DNA from: Protopterus annectens
Taxonomy: Eukaryota; Chordata; Ceratodontiformes; Protopteridae
DNA length: 64,000 bases
Reading direction: 5' to 3'
NCBI RefSeq assembly: GCF_019279795.1
Contig: NC_056733.1
Coordinates: forward strand, 1,997,523,659-1,997,587,658
The position numbers and the translations under genes were made by a program. The notes under the pieces were generated by a model. That model saw only the letters and a program-made list of their open reading frames with translations, did no database searches and was not told where the DNA came from. Shown here piece by piece: positions 1 to 11,960 of the stretch. How positions within the stretch are numbered: position 1 is the first letter of the stretch; each line of letters starts with the position of its first letter.

Positions 1-522
1 ATTATTGTCATTCTCCTTAAAGGTCTGCATCCAAAATCCCAGTCTCTCCTTGTTTCTTGAGCTTCCCCCCTGTTTTATCATCATCCCTTTCCACTCTGAA
101 TTATAGTTTTCTGCTTGTGTTATGTATAGGAGCCTTAACTGTGTTGGTCTGAAATATCTTTCAAATTGGGTAATCCCAATCTGCCTTGTTCTATTGGAAG
201 AACCAACTTATCCCACTTGACTCTTGCCATCTTCCCCCCAGATAAAATCCTTCAGCTCTTTATTAATTTGCTATCCACAACTTCTCCTCTGGTTGATAAA
301 AATATGCCTGACCTGTGTATAAGATTAAAGGGACTAAAAACATTTTAATTGCTTGTTTCTTACTATCCATGTCCAAATAAAAGAAATTCCATTTTCTCAG
401 TTTTTGTGTTATCCTTTGTTTAGTCTTTTTCCATATATCCTTAGCTGCCACACCAGAATCTTTTTTAATCCATACTCCTCAACACTTTTGTCATGTCTGT
501 ATAAATATGGATATTGCTGAAC

Positions 523-3264
523 TCATTCATGTGTGGGTATATATTTTACTGCTATTGCCTTTGTTTTAGCTTCATTAATTTTGCAGCCCAAAAAGATTTG
601 AAACTGTCTCAAAATGTTCCACAACACTGTAATGCCCCTTTCTGGTTTTGTCAAGTATAAAATAATACCATCTGCAGATAGAGCCAGCTTTTGTTGACTA
701 CCATACCAGTTTAGGGTTGCCACCTTTTCAAATGCCCAAAGTGGGACATTTTTGGTACAAACGTCAGATTTTGCAGGGCAAAACATACCCATGGCCAGTA
801 CAAAGGCAGAACTTCACTTTTTTTCCTAAATAAAAGCTTATTCTTGTAGCATTTTAGTTGCTTATTCTGTTTCTTATCACATGTAGGTGTTTCACATACA
901 AAATAACTGTTTTATGCAACTATTACATAAAATATAGGAAATATTTTTGTCCTAAAATCTCAGGACATTTGCCATTTTTTCAAATTTTTTGCAGGACACA
1001 ACTGCCCAAAGTGGGACTGTCCCTCGCAGAGTGGGACAGGTGGTAATCCTATACCAGTTATATCCTTAAACGTCTGAGTCCCTTATTTTCTTTGCCAGTG
1101 GATCTAAATATAATGCAAATAACAAAGGGGAAAGCGGACACCACTGCCTGGTTCCTCTGCTCAAGCAGAAGCTATCAGAGAGGACCCCACCCACTTTAAT
1201 TATTGCTTCCAAACCCTTACATATCCTCCTAATCAGTCTTATAATCTAATCAGGGAATGCAAATGTTTATGTTGCCATGCTCATAAAGTCCCAGCTTACT
1301 CTGTCAAATGCTTTTTCTGCATCAAGACCCACCAACAACAGGGGTATTTGCTTACATTCTGCTTCCCTTTGAATCATTACTGTTCTGTTAATGTTGTCAA
1401 ATGTTTGCCTCCCCTCCACAAAGCCACATTGATCTATATCTATCAATTTTGGCACCACATTTGCCATTCTTTTAGCCATTATCAACATAAACACTTTGTA
1501 ATCATAGTTTAATATTGAAATGGGCCTGTATGAAGCTGGATCTGATGGATCTTTACCCTCTTTAGGTTTTACAGCTACCACTGCTTTCTTCCAGGATGGT
1601 GGTACTGCTCCTCCTCTTAAAATACTGTTAAACAAAATCTTCCAAATCTTTATCAGTTTTTTTCCTCATAGCTTCCAAACTTCCACAGGAGTACCATCTA
1701 CTCCTGGACACTTTCCTGCAGATTGGTTATACATCAGCATTTTCATATCATCTCCTCCTATCCTGTTAGTAATTCAGCCTCATCTACCTCTAACCTTGGC
1801 ATATTTAATTCTTCCATAAACATTTCCATTTGTACCTTTTCTTGATTTCCATATTTCTCTGCATTATGCAGACTTTCATAGAATTTCCAAAATATTTCTA
1901 ATACCTCTACAGGATCTATTGTTACCTTTCTTGTTATAGGCTCCCTCAGCTTGGGGGCAGCACTTTCTACTTTCTATTGTCTGAATTGTTGTGTTAAAAG
2001 TTTTTCTGCTCTAGAGTTATTCTCGAAAAACAGTTGCTTACAGCAATCTTTCTAAACGCATGCATATTATCGAGGTACTGCCTTATTTTCTGTTTACCAT
2101 TCTGGCATTGATCCTCCTCTTATTCTTTGAGATTCTCCCTATTCTGCAATACTTTAGCATTTGTCAGTCTCTCTAAATAATTTTTGTACTTCTTAACCTT
2201 ATCACGCTTTCTTTTATTTCCACCCTATTTTTAAACTCCACTTTAATTTTATCCCAACCCCTAGCTATATTCTCAGAAGAAATTTCCATCTTCTCTAATA
2301 GCTCCTGAATAATTTCTACTACACATTCCTTAAATTCCTGTCTTTTCAACAGATAGGTGAGAAAGTGCCAGTGTCTCATTTTTATTTCATTACCCTGTGT
2401 TTTTATTGTAGTTATTGTTGGTGCATGATCTGAAATAGTTATTGGGAATGTATCAAGACCGTCAATTAAATGCACGTTCCTGTGAAATATAAATTCTGTC
2501 TAGTCTAGCCCACTTTTTATATCATAGGAGTTTACTAGGCTGATGGCCCTGGGGCCCTTATAATCCTAGCCAAGAGTTTATCCCCAAGCAAAAAGAGCCC
2601 TCAGTCAGCACCTGTTGCCCCTGTCAATGAGGGACAAAGGTGGAACCCCTGTGACATATCTTGGGGAATAATATGTAAATCCATTCCCAACTCCTATTAC
2701 TGAATTCACATCTTCCATGCCAAATATTTTCATAAATTTCTTCAAAGACCTACCCTCCTTTGTTATACTTTCCCTTATGGACTCCCCAGACATGTCTTCA
2801 CTGTTGCAAACAAAATTTCAGTCCCCACCTATGCCAAATTCCAGTCCCCACCTGTAAGTAATATTTCTTGCTGAAAGCTGATTATTTCTCTAGGAATTTT
2901 CTTAAGTTCCAATATAGCAGTTTTAGGTGGAATATAAATACATGTCAGTGTAATCCTCCTCCCTTATCAGTAGTCCCTTTATTACTATAAATTTACCATT
3001 ATTATCCTTTTTATCCTCTTTCATCACTAGTGGAGCTCCTCTTGCAATTAAAATAAGTACTATTTTTCTTTGTCCCAGGTATTTCACTGAATAACCATCC
3101 TGAAATCCTTTCTTTATCAAATTTATATGTTCAGCTCTTTCCAAGTGTGTCTCCTGTAGCATAGTTATTTTCACTCTACATTTTTTAATATAGTTCACTA
3201 CTCTTTCTTTTTTGTATTTATCTGTGAGACCATTGACATTTAAAGACATTACAGAAAGCACCAT
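523..3264 (-). pseudogene. L1 ORF2 remnant (APE endonuclease + reverse transcriptase), copy 1
   Basis: The product of an intact ORF2 would nick target DNA and reverse-transcribe the LINE RNA. The endonuclease start near 3,264 reads SLNVNGLTDKYKKERVVNYI then MLQETHLER, the usual N-terminal APE blocks. SDHAP, from the C-terminal endonuclease block, lies near 2,430. RT motifs follow: PASYRPISILNYDYK, CGFVEGRQTFDN and AEKAFDRVSWDF at about 1,280-1,550. The catalytic YADD/FADD box near 670 reads ADGIILY, so one catalytic aspartate has changed to glycine. Many stops and frameshifts and the 340-bp MITE at 712 break the frame. It is non-functional. Confidence 0.9.
712..1051. mobile_element. hAT-like MITE inside L1 RT, 8-bp target duplication
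   Basis: The insert begins TAGGGTTGCCACC and its other end, reverse-complemented, reads TAGGATTACCACC, giving an imperfect 13-bp terminal inverted repeat with 11 matches. TACCAGTT (704-711) is repeated at 1,052-1,059 as an 8-bp duplication. The same RT stretch in copies 2 and 5 lacks the insert, so the empty site is visible near 5,810 and 63,585. Subterminal copies of GCCCAAAGTGGGAC occur at about 732 and 1,004. The 8-bp duplication suggests hAT. No coding capacity is seen. Confidence 0.8.
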
Positions 3265-4063
3265 TGTATTAAAAAGTTATTATTATCACCTTTTATGTAT
3301 AAAAGCTTTTTGGTTAAATGTCTATTTCCAGCTTTTGTGTTACATGCATACACTGTTTGGCAAGTTGAACTTTTATACAGTTGTTTCTTGTCATACCCAT
3401 TTGATCCTATATCACATCTTATACAATGTTTTGTTTAATTGAAAGCCTTCAAAAAACCCCCCACCTCCAATAGCTCTCTAAAACCTATTAACATAATACT
3501 AACACACACAACTGACACCCACACTCACAGACTTGAGTTAACCTAAAGGAAATGTTATCCATGCTAAGACATATGGTGCAGTCTATGCTTCTAAGTGCTG
3601 TCTGATTTTCTCTTAACATTAAAGTTCTCCCAGCTGGAAAACACATGAATTCTTTCAGAGAACATTATCTCCTAGCCAATTTTTTTTCTAGCTAATTTCA
3701 CTTTATCAGATTGTAGCCAGTTTCTCTTTATCAGATTGTCTCCATGGAGACATGAGGGCTAGATATGCATTTGCTACTAAGCATGCATTTATTTGTTAGA
3801 AAAAGCCATGTAATATTCAGTATTCTTTTTCATTTACTTGCTTTCTCTTAAAACATGTTACTAGATCAAACTAAAGGTCTTAATCAAGTCATTTGTCCTT
3901 GGAAGAATGTGAAAAAGCACATTATTTCCAGGGCATCTGGTAACACTAGGACATTTGATAGTAAAAGAAGTGTTCCCCTGTGTCTTACTTACACTACGGA
4001 TAGCAAAGTATTGCATTATATTTTATTAGGAATTGGCATATCCTTCAGTTAGATCATAAAGCA

Positions 4064-4637
4064 GTGGAGCTAGTGGGAAATAGACCATGGATGGTATATA
4101 AGAACACGAAGAACTTGCGGTGTAGGTTATGTTTTCCAAAGATGGACTCACAGTTAGTTCATATACCTAAGAGTATGGGTACAGTTAAATGTGGTCAATG
4201 CAATTTTTGTGAATATATCCAAGAAGGGACAGAGTTTATACATCCTGACACTGGTAGATCTTATGTGTTAGAGATAGATGCCAACTGTAACCCTAGGAAT
4301 TTGGTCTACCTTGCCTCTTGTAGCACTTGTGCATCATTCTACATCAGGAAAACAAATAGAAGGTTAAGGGAGAGAATACGGGACCACAGGTATTGCTTGA
4401 GGAGGGGGCATGTAAAGTGCTGTTGCCAAACACATTTTGGAACTAGGCAGTCAGCACCATTTTAAGTTCAGTGTCTTGGAGATTTTACATGAAAATATCA
4501 GGTTAGGGAACATTAATAACATCACTGAAGAACGAGAATTAAAATGGATAATAAAATTTAGTGCACATCTGGGGAAGGGAGTCAATGACCACCTAGCTAT
4601 CACATCAAAGCTGAAAAATAAAAGATTAAGGAAATAA
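4064..4637 (+). pseudogene. Penelope-like GIY-YIG endonuclease domain (frameshifted)
   Basis: In intact PLEs this domain follows the RT and nicks target DNA. A cysteine block CGQCNFCEY is followed by FIHPDTGRSYVLEIDANC, then NLVYLASCSTCASFYIRKTN, where VYL and FYIRKT stand for the GIY and YIG halves (glycine to arginine in IRK against the usual IGK). A basic REREIRDH-like helix follows. A frameshift near 4,437 moves the reading frame into HHFKFSVLE...LKWIIKFSAHLGKGVND, the normal C-terminus. RT is absent. Upstream, 3,855-4,052 is open in another frame and may be broken linker sequence. Compared with PLE-2 at 47.7 kb the order of motifs is the same. Confidence 0.85.
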
Positions 4638-4849
4638 GGTGAAATAGTGTGGAATCCTATGTCTTAGTATTTTTATTGCCTGTATTTTCATGGTCTATAT
4701 TTTTAATGTTTGCATTTTTAATGTCTGTATTTTCTCTATGCAACTTGGCAATGAATGGGTTACTTGTTGCTAATTAGAAATGGCTAGTTATAGTCTGTTT
4801 TAAATCTATGGGAGGTTGTAAGTATGAGTTTCATGGCTGTTTTTTCATT

Positions 4850-4895
4850 AAGGTCTGAGGAAGCAAACTTACTGTTTGTGAAAGCGCTTACCTAA
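4850..4895 (+). ncRNA. Hammerhead-ribozyme-like motif in PLE-1 tail
   Basis: CTGAGGA (consensus CTGATGA with one change) at 4,855-4,861 is followed by a stem-II hairpin GCAAAC/GTTTGT, GAAA at 4,880-4,883, and GCGCTT. AGCGCT is a self-complementary stem III with no loop, so pairing would have to be between two molecules. AGGT before the core pairs with ACCT after the predicted cleavage point (after 4,889), forming stem I. Hammerhead motifs are known in Penelope-like elements. Activity is doubtful because of the T-to-G core change. Confidence 0.6.
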
Positions 4896-5949
4896 TAAAC
4901 ATTTTTAAGAAAGACTGTGGATTTTGAACATTTGGAGACACTGCTGTGTTCTGCTGGAAGTGGATTTTGCTGTTATTTATTTAAATATCTGTTTAAAGCT
5001 TCTTCCATTTTCCAGCCTTTTGTTGTTTGAGTTTATATACTCCATCAGTGTTTTTCTTTTATTTTAACCAGGTCTGTGTGCAATTGTCTTATATTCTCCT
5101 CTAGGTTACTGGAAGGCATGTCTGGAGGTTGCATTGCTTTCTGCTGAATAGCTGCAGAACCTTTCCCAGTCAGTGTTTTTCCTTACCTTTAGTAGCTGAT
5201 TTTCTTTCAGATCCTCTGTATTTCTTTTTTCCTGGCATCCTGGCATCCAGGCAGTTTGCTTACTATCCAGTTACTGAAAGTTACCCAGAAACACAAAAGT
5301 CTACTGTCCTTATCTGCTGAGTTTTCGTTTTTTCACTAGGAGATATAGAATTAAGCTATTACTTTATGTGCAGCTATCTTGGAAGTCTCACAATTTCTCC
5401 TCTGGTTGATAAAAATATGCCTGACCTGTGTATAAAGCTAAAGGGACTAAAATAATTTTAACTGTTTGTATGTTGCTATCAATATCCATAAAACAGAGCT
5501 TCCAATTTTTCAGTTTTTGTATTATCTTTTGTTTAGTCTCTTCCCTGCTATAACATAATCCTTTTTAATCAATACTCTTAAGTTCTTCATTTTATCATGT
5601 CCCCATAAATATGAATATTGCTGAACCAATTCATGTGTGGGCACCTAGTTTGCAGCTATTTCCTTTGTTTTAGCTTCATTAATGTTGTGTCTTGAAAAAC
5701 TTGAAACTATCTCAAAATGTTCCACAACACTGAAATGTAATTTTCTGGTTTTATCAGATGTAAAATTATATCATTTGCAAATAAAGACAGCTTTTCTTGA
5801 CTACCATACCAATTTTATCCTTGAATTTCTGAGTCCCTTATTTTCTTTGCCACTGTTTCTAAATATAACACAAATAACAAAGTGGAAAGAGGACATCCCT
5901 GCCTGGTTCCTCTGCTCAAACAGAAATTATCAGAGAGGAATCCACTAAT

Positions 5950-7802
5950 TTAAATTTTTGTCTGCGATCCCTCATATGTCCTCCTAATCAACCTTATAAT
6001 TTTATAATGGAACACAAATGCGTCCATTACCTGCTCATAAAATCCCAGCTTTCCCTGCATCAAGACAAACAGCAGTGGTATTTTCTTACATTTTGATTCC
6101 CTCTGGATGATCATTGTTCTGTTAATATCAAATGTTTGCCTCCCCTCCATAAAACCACATTCATCCATATCTATCAATTTTTGCATCATCTTTGCCATTC
6201 GTTTAGTCATTATAGACATAAACATTTTATAATTATGGTTTAGAATTCAAATGGGCCTATATGAAGCTGGATCTGATGGGTCTTTACCCCCTTTAGGTAT
6301 TACAGCCATCACCATTCTCCATGGATGTAGGTGCTTCTCCTCCTTGTAAAATACTGTTAAAATTTTCCAGATCTTTATCAGTTTTTCCTCCTAGCTTCCA
6401 AACTTCCATAGGAATACCTTATATACCCGGGGACTTTCCTGTATATTGGTTATACATCACCATTTTTATCTCCTCTCCTCTTTTCCTGTTAATAATTGAG
6501 CCTCATCTACCTTTAACCTTGGCATATTTAATTCTTCCATAAACCATTTCATTTGTACCTTTTCTTGATTTTTGTATTTCTCTGTTTTATACAGATTTTC
6601 ATAAAATGTCTGAAATACGTCTAGTATCGCTACAGGATCTCTTTTCATCTTCTTTGTTATACGCTCCCTAAGCTTGGTGACAACCCATTTTACTTTCTGT
6701 TGCCTGAGTCACTGTGCTAAACATTTTTGAGCTCTATACTTTTCAAAAAAACAGCTGCTTAACAGCAGGCATTCTAAACTCATGCATATTATCAAGGTAA
6801 TCCCTTATTTTCTGTTTAGAATTCTGCAATTGCTCCTCTTCTTGTGTGAGATTTCCCCTATTCTGCAATACTTTAACATTTGTCAATCCCTCTAAATAAT
6901 TCTTGTTCTTCTTACCCATACCTCTCTTTCTTATATTTCTACCCTATTTTTAAATTCCACTTTAGTTTTATCCCACTCCCTAGCTATATTTTCAGACAAA
7001 ATGTCTGTCTTCTCTAATAATGCCCAAATAATTTCCACTACTCATTACATACATTCCTCTCTTTTCAACAGATAGGAGGAAAGTGCCAGTGTCTCATTTT
7101 TATTTCATTACCCTGCTTTTTTATTTTAGTTATTATTGGTGCATGATCTGAAACTTTCAATTAAATGCAGATGTTCCTGTGACATATAAGTTCTATCCAG
7201 CCTAGTCCAGTTTTTATATCTTGGAGAATAATATGTAAATTCTCCCAGAAATCCTACTACTGAATTCACATCTTCTGTGCTAAAAAGTTTTATACATTTC
7301 TTCAAAAATCTACCCTGTTATATTTCCCTTCTGGGCCTCCTATATCCAGCCTCACTGTGTAAACCAAATCCCAGTCCACACCTATAAATAATATTCCCTG
7401 ATGAAATCAGATTATTTATCTCAGATGTTTTTTAACTTCCATTGTAGCAGATTTAGGTGGAATATAAGTACATGCCAGTGTAATCCTCCTCCCTTGCTAG
7501 TAGCCCCTTAGTGCTACAAATTTACCATTATTATTTTTTTTTTATCTTCTCCTATCACTATTGGAGCTCCTCTTGCCATTAATATTAGTACACCCCTTTT
7601 GCTTTGTCCTACATATTCCACTGAATAACCATCCTGAAAAGTTTTCTTTATCAAATTTCAAATGCTCTTTTCTTTCCAAACATGTCTTCTGTAGCATAAC
7701 TTTTTGCACTCTACATTTTTTAATATAGTTCACTACTCTTTCTTTTTTGTATATCTCTGGAAGACCATTTACATTTAAAGATAGTATAGAATGTGTTATC
7801 AT
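5950..7802 (-). pseudogene. L1 ORF2 remnant, copy 2
   Basis: The endonuclease start near 7,790 reads LSLNVNGLPEIYKKERVVNY, with MLQKTCLERKEH where intact copies have MLQETHLER. RT fragments at 5,950-6,225 read CGFMEGRQTFDINRTMIIQR and QVMDAF. A deletion shortens the AEKAFDRV block that copies 1 and 5 retain. Multiple stops and frameshifts, more than in copy 1 or 5, suggest an older insertion, which fits its outer position in the nest. Fragments continue below 5,950 to the junction at 5,388. Confidence 0.85.
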
Positions 7803-9049
7803 TATAAGAAGTTATTATTTCCACCTGCTATACATAATAGCTCTTTTTAAATGTCTAGTTCCAGCTTTTGTGTTACATGCATACAGTAATGTTTGGCAGG
7901 TCAATCTTTTATACAGTTAGTTCTTGTCATATTTGCCTGAACCTATGTCACATCTTACAAAATGTTTTGTTTTAGTGAAAGCCCTCAAACAAACAAACAA
8001 AAAAAAAACTAACATACCCCCAGAACAGCCCTAAAACCTATTAACTTAATATTAACACACAAAACTATATACATCTTCAAATATTGGCATTTAACACTCC
8101 AATTAGGAACAATTGTTTCAGATTGAGAGTTACACTCATAGACTTGGATTAACCTATAAAGAAGGTTATCCATGCTACGATGCATGGTACACCCTGTGCT
8201 TGTACTAAGTGTTGTTTGTTTTTGTCTTATCTTTAGTTTGCTCCCCAACTGGGATAATACTTAAATGCTTTCAGAAAACTTTATCTCCAAGCCATTGAAA
8301 GAAGAGAGTATTCTGTTTTTATTGACCCTTATCAGATTGTCTGCATGCAGACATGACAACCAGCTACACAGTTACCTCTACTGGCACTCATTTATTTGTA
8401 GAGGAAAACTTTTTATTATATTTGGTGTTCTTTTTTATTTATTTGCTTCCCCTTAAAACTTACTAGATAAAGCCAAGAGCCTTAATCCAGTCATTCCGCT
8501 ATTTAAGGAGTAAGAAACACAAATCAATTTTTCTTGTATCATGCTCTTTTGACCAGACTTTTCTTCTTTTTTTAACATTGTAATGTCTACATTTCTTAAC
8601 GCTAAACAAGGAGAAAGAAAGAGGGAAAACGGGTATCTGTTTAACTTCATATCTCTATTACACTTCAAAATAACTGAGAAAGCTTTACTTTATAGCATGC
8701 AGATGTCATACATTATAAAAATACTACTGTTAAGAACAAAACTGTGTTTTGCTTACAGTTAACTCTTTCTGTCCTCTCCCCCTTGTGTAAATGCATTTCC
8801 AGACATTAATGGCATCAAGTAGGGCATATGCTTTGGAGTCCCCTACAACTTTAACAAAGTGAAAAAAGTCCAATATTTCTAGATTTTCTGGTTCTGTCAT
8901 GTTTCAGAAATATAATTAATGCTTTGTAGTCAATTTCTGAGCTTCTGGTTTTCTTCCTGTTGATCCCCATCTCCCAAATCTAGTATCTGCTTAATTTTCA
9001 ATGTGCTCCCAGTTCTTCTAGTCAACGTACATGTTTTTTCTGTCTCTCA

Positions 9050-10075
9050 AGCATTTTCCTTTGAAACATTGGAAAAGGTTTCACTGGCACAGTCTCTGTA
9101 TGTGTTTTATTAACAGAAGAACAATAAGCAGAATATTCTTTTGTTTCATACCTCACTTTTTTGTTGCACAAACTTTATTTCCTCCTTAGCATGATCTACA
9201 TAAAAAATGATTTTGACCTTCCAGGAAAGAATATTCTGAAAATAGTTGGATATAGCAGCTTGAATCTCACCCCTGCTTCTCAACATTCCCTGATTAGTGA
9301 ACTAAATTTACTCCCCTTTGGCCTGGTGTACAGTGAGTAAACATTTTCCAAAAACACTCTACAGTATCCCACATTTAGTACTTTGTCCTTCTGCCAAAGT
9401 TTTGTTAGAATCAACTTTTCAAACTCTTTCTGTTTGTAGAATTGCGTCTTTACTATTGAAGGTCTAGGTTGGCTTTCTCATGGCCAGGTTTGGAGCATGC
9501 ACATAATGTGCCTTTTCAATTAACAACTCCTGCTGTGGATACTACCAGTTCAGTTGCTTATTTGTACTTTCATAAAATTAATACAGTCTGTTCCTTCCAG
9601 CTTCTCTGGTACAGCTGAAAATCTCATGTTTTCTGTACGTACTCTGTCCTCTAATTCTATTATTTTTTGAAGTATCTCTTCTTGAGCAGTCTAATATTCA
9701 GCCAGCCTTTTCTTTATTTCAACATCTGATTTTTGCAGTTTATCACTTCATCTGAATATCTGTTTAAAGGTTCTTCCATTTGTTCCAGTCTTCTGTTGTT
9801 TGAGTTGATATACTCCTTCAGTGTTTTGTTTATTTTAATCAGCTCTGACTACATTTGACTTATTTTTCCTCTAGGTTACTGGAAGTCATGTCTTACATGA
9901 AAGCTAGAGCTTGCACTGTTTTATGTGGAATAGCCACAGAATTCTTCTCAGTCTGTTTTCTCTTCACCTTTTGCAATTGATTTTCTTTCAGGTTCTCTGA
10001 ATTTCTTTTTTGTTGGCATGTAGGCAGTGTACTTACTAACCTGTTACTAAACTTTACCCAGAAAGACAAGTTCAC
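9050..10075 (-). pseudogene. L1 ORF1 remnant, copy 2
   Basis: ORF1p is the RNA-binding coiled-coil partner of ORF2p. The minus strand here aligns by eye with the plus-strand ORF1 of copy 6 (27,050-27,480): both pass through sequence encoding CSKPG-like and then LKEVI/LIKNVWQKEK-like residues, with stops and frameshifts. The first part, 9,893-10,075, is rich in Lys, Gln and Asn. It is recognisable only through the better copy at 27 kb. Confidence 0.6.
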
Positions 10076-10135
10076 TGGCTGTCTGTTCTAAATTTCTGTT
10101 TTCACACTGAGAGAGCTGAAATTAAGCTGTGTATG

Positions 10136-10146
10136 CAGCCATCTTG
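10136..10146 (-). promoter_or_regulatory. YY1-like motif at L1 5' end (copy 2)
   Basis: On the minus strand AAGATGGCTGC lies about ten bases from the 5' terminus. The same AAGATGGCTG occurs at 26,195-26,204 in copy 6. It fits the YY1 consensus AANATGGCNG, which occupies a similar position at the start of mammalian L1. Confidence 0.5.
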
Positions 10147-10152
10147 TAAGTT

Positions 10153-11960
10153 TTTACTGTTAATTCTTGTGTCTCATTGTCCTCTATCCTTGGCTTATTT
10201 AATTATTCCATAAATGTTTAGATTTGTGTCCTTTCATGGTTCCCCATTCCTCTGCTATATACAGATTTTTGCAGAATTTCAAAAATACCCCTAATGCAAT
10301 TATAGGGTATTTGGCTAATTTTCTAGTCATATGCTGCCTAAGATTTGCAAGACCCCTTTCTTTTTATTTTGCCTAAGTTATTGTGGTAATAGTTTTTGTG
10401 CATTGGGGTTGTTATAAAAATACTAACTCAACAACTTTTCTAAACTCTTGTATATTATCCAAATACTCCCTTATTTTCCCTTTAGCACTTAACAGTTTCT
10501 CCTCTTGTTCTATGTGATGTCACTGTATCTGCAGTATTTTAGCCTTTGATAATCCCTCTAAATAATTCCTGTTACATCTTTTCCTCATCCTTCTCTCTTA
10601 TTTCTGCCATATTTTAAATTCTGTTTTCTTTTATCCCAGTCTTCAGCTATTTCTTCTAAAGAAATGTGTATCTTCCCTAACAATCCTTGAATAATTTCCA
10701 CTACCTATCCCTTACATTCCTTTCATTTTAATAGGTAAGTATGAAAGCACCAGTGTCTGATTTATACTTGATTACCCTGCAGCTTTATGTTAGTCTTTCT
10801 TGGTGCATGGTCTGAAGTGGTTGTTGGGTGTTTCAAAGCTATTAATTAAATACCCATGTGCCAGTGAAATATAATTTCTTTCCACTGTAACCCAGTTAGT
10901 GTACCTTGGGAAGTAATATGCAAATTTTGTCTGGATTCCTGCTAGTAATTCCACATCTTTCATTTCAAATATTCTCATATATTTCTTCGGAAATCTTCCA
11001 TATTTTGTTATATTTTCTCTTCTAGGCCTCCTAATATATCTTCACTGTTACATATCAAACTCCAGTCTCACCCATGAATAGTATTCCTTGCTGGAAGATG
11101 AATACCTCTTTCATAATTCTTTCAAGCTCCTTCTTATTAGTTTTAGTGGAATATAAATACGCTAATGTAATCACTCTTCCCTGTCACGATCCCCTTATTA
11201 CCACAAATCTACCACTGTTGTCATTCTTCTCTCCCTCTGTCATTATTGGAGATCCTCTTGCAATCAGTATTATTATTATTATTATCTCCTTTTCATTTGT
11301 CCTGATATTCTGCTAAGCATATTGAAATCCTTCATTTGTCAAATTCACATGCCTGTTTCTATGTAACATTACTATTTGTACCCTACACTTAATAACAATT
11401 CATTACATTGTTTCTTGTCCATACCTACAATGCATCATTCAGATTCCATGATATTATTGATAAGGCAGTCATTCTGATAAGATGCTATTACTTTCCCATA
11501 TTCTACATGACAATTTTTGAGCTTATATGTATACATTAATATCTGGCAGGCTGATCATATATGTAGTTGTGGCTTCTTGTCTGTGGAACCATGTCTCATT
11601 TTCCTATACTTTTTATTTAGAAAAAACACTCAATAAACAAAAGACTGTGTACATTTTAATTTTTAAATCCCAACTCCTTTTAACTCACAGCAAACATACA
11701 CAACTATATATACTTTCAAAAGGGAAGCTACCTCTCCATTTATGGGCAAATACTCCAAATAAACTTCTACACCCAAAGACTTTTCTCATTCTAAAGTTAC
11801 ATGTAACCATTACTGAAAATGCATTCTACAGTCTGTGTTCCTTCCTGGACCCAGTCTTTCCATTTTTTGTTCTATCTGACCTTCCCTCCCAGATGTGAAA
11901 AATACTTAGTCTCAGTGAGTTTTAGCTTTAAGAAAAGGGATTTGGGCAGCATTAAATGGA
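10153..11960 (-). mobile_element. L1-clade LINE copy 3 fragment, split by copy 2
   Basis: It begins abruptly at copy 2's 5' end, in sequence equivalent to copy 1 position about 1,770. It then runs upstream through a decayed endonuclease (LVGIQTKFAYYFPRYTNW-type block at about 10,900 and DKRKLKNE-type inter-ORF sequence) to about 11,960. No open frame longer than about 80 codons matches it. Its 3' part should lie to the left of the window if the nesting reading is right. The right boundary is uncertain. Confidence 0.65.

Larger units (their letters stand above)
3896..4975 (+). mobile_element. Penelope-like element 1, 5'-truncated
   Basis: It carries the C-terminal GIY-YIG region of a Penelope-like ORF and a 3' tail with a hammerhead-like motif. 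Alignment by eye to L1 copy 2 shows L1 sequence continuing to about 3,895 and resuming near 4,976. About 1.2 kb of L1 ORF1 is absent between those points, so integration or a later event removed target DNA. No target duplication was found. Ends are approximate to about 20 bp. Confidence 0.75.
1..5387 (-). mobile_element. L1-clade LINE copy 1 (3' end outside window), interrupted by a hAT MITE and a PLE
   Basis: Read on the minus strand, this holds a 5' terminus near 5,387, an inter-ORF stretch, ORF2 endonuclease (3,264 downward) and reverse transcriptase down to the window edge. The 5' end carries a mutated AAGATAGCTG, matching AAGATGGCTG of copies 2 and 6. ORF1 sequence present in copy 2 (about 8,500-9,740) is missing and a Penelope-like element sits there instead. 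Family assignment rests on the APE endonuclease and RT motifs and on the L1-type ORF1 of the related copy 6. Boundaries are good to about 10 bp at the 5' end. Confidence 0.85.
5388..10152 (-). mobile_element. L1-clade LINE copy 2, full 5' end, split by copy 1
   Basis: The minus strand runs from a 5' terminus near 10,152 through ORF1 remnants, an inter-ORF segment (about 7,810-8,460) and ORF2 (7,802 downward). It stops abruptly at 5,388 inside the region corresponding to copy 1 position about 283. Copy 1's own 5' end lies exactly there, so the simplest reading is that copy 1 inserted into copy 2 and the missing 3' end lies to the left of the window. About 4.8 kb is present. Confidence 0.8.
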
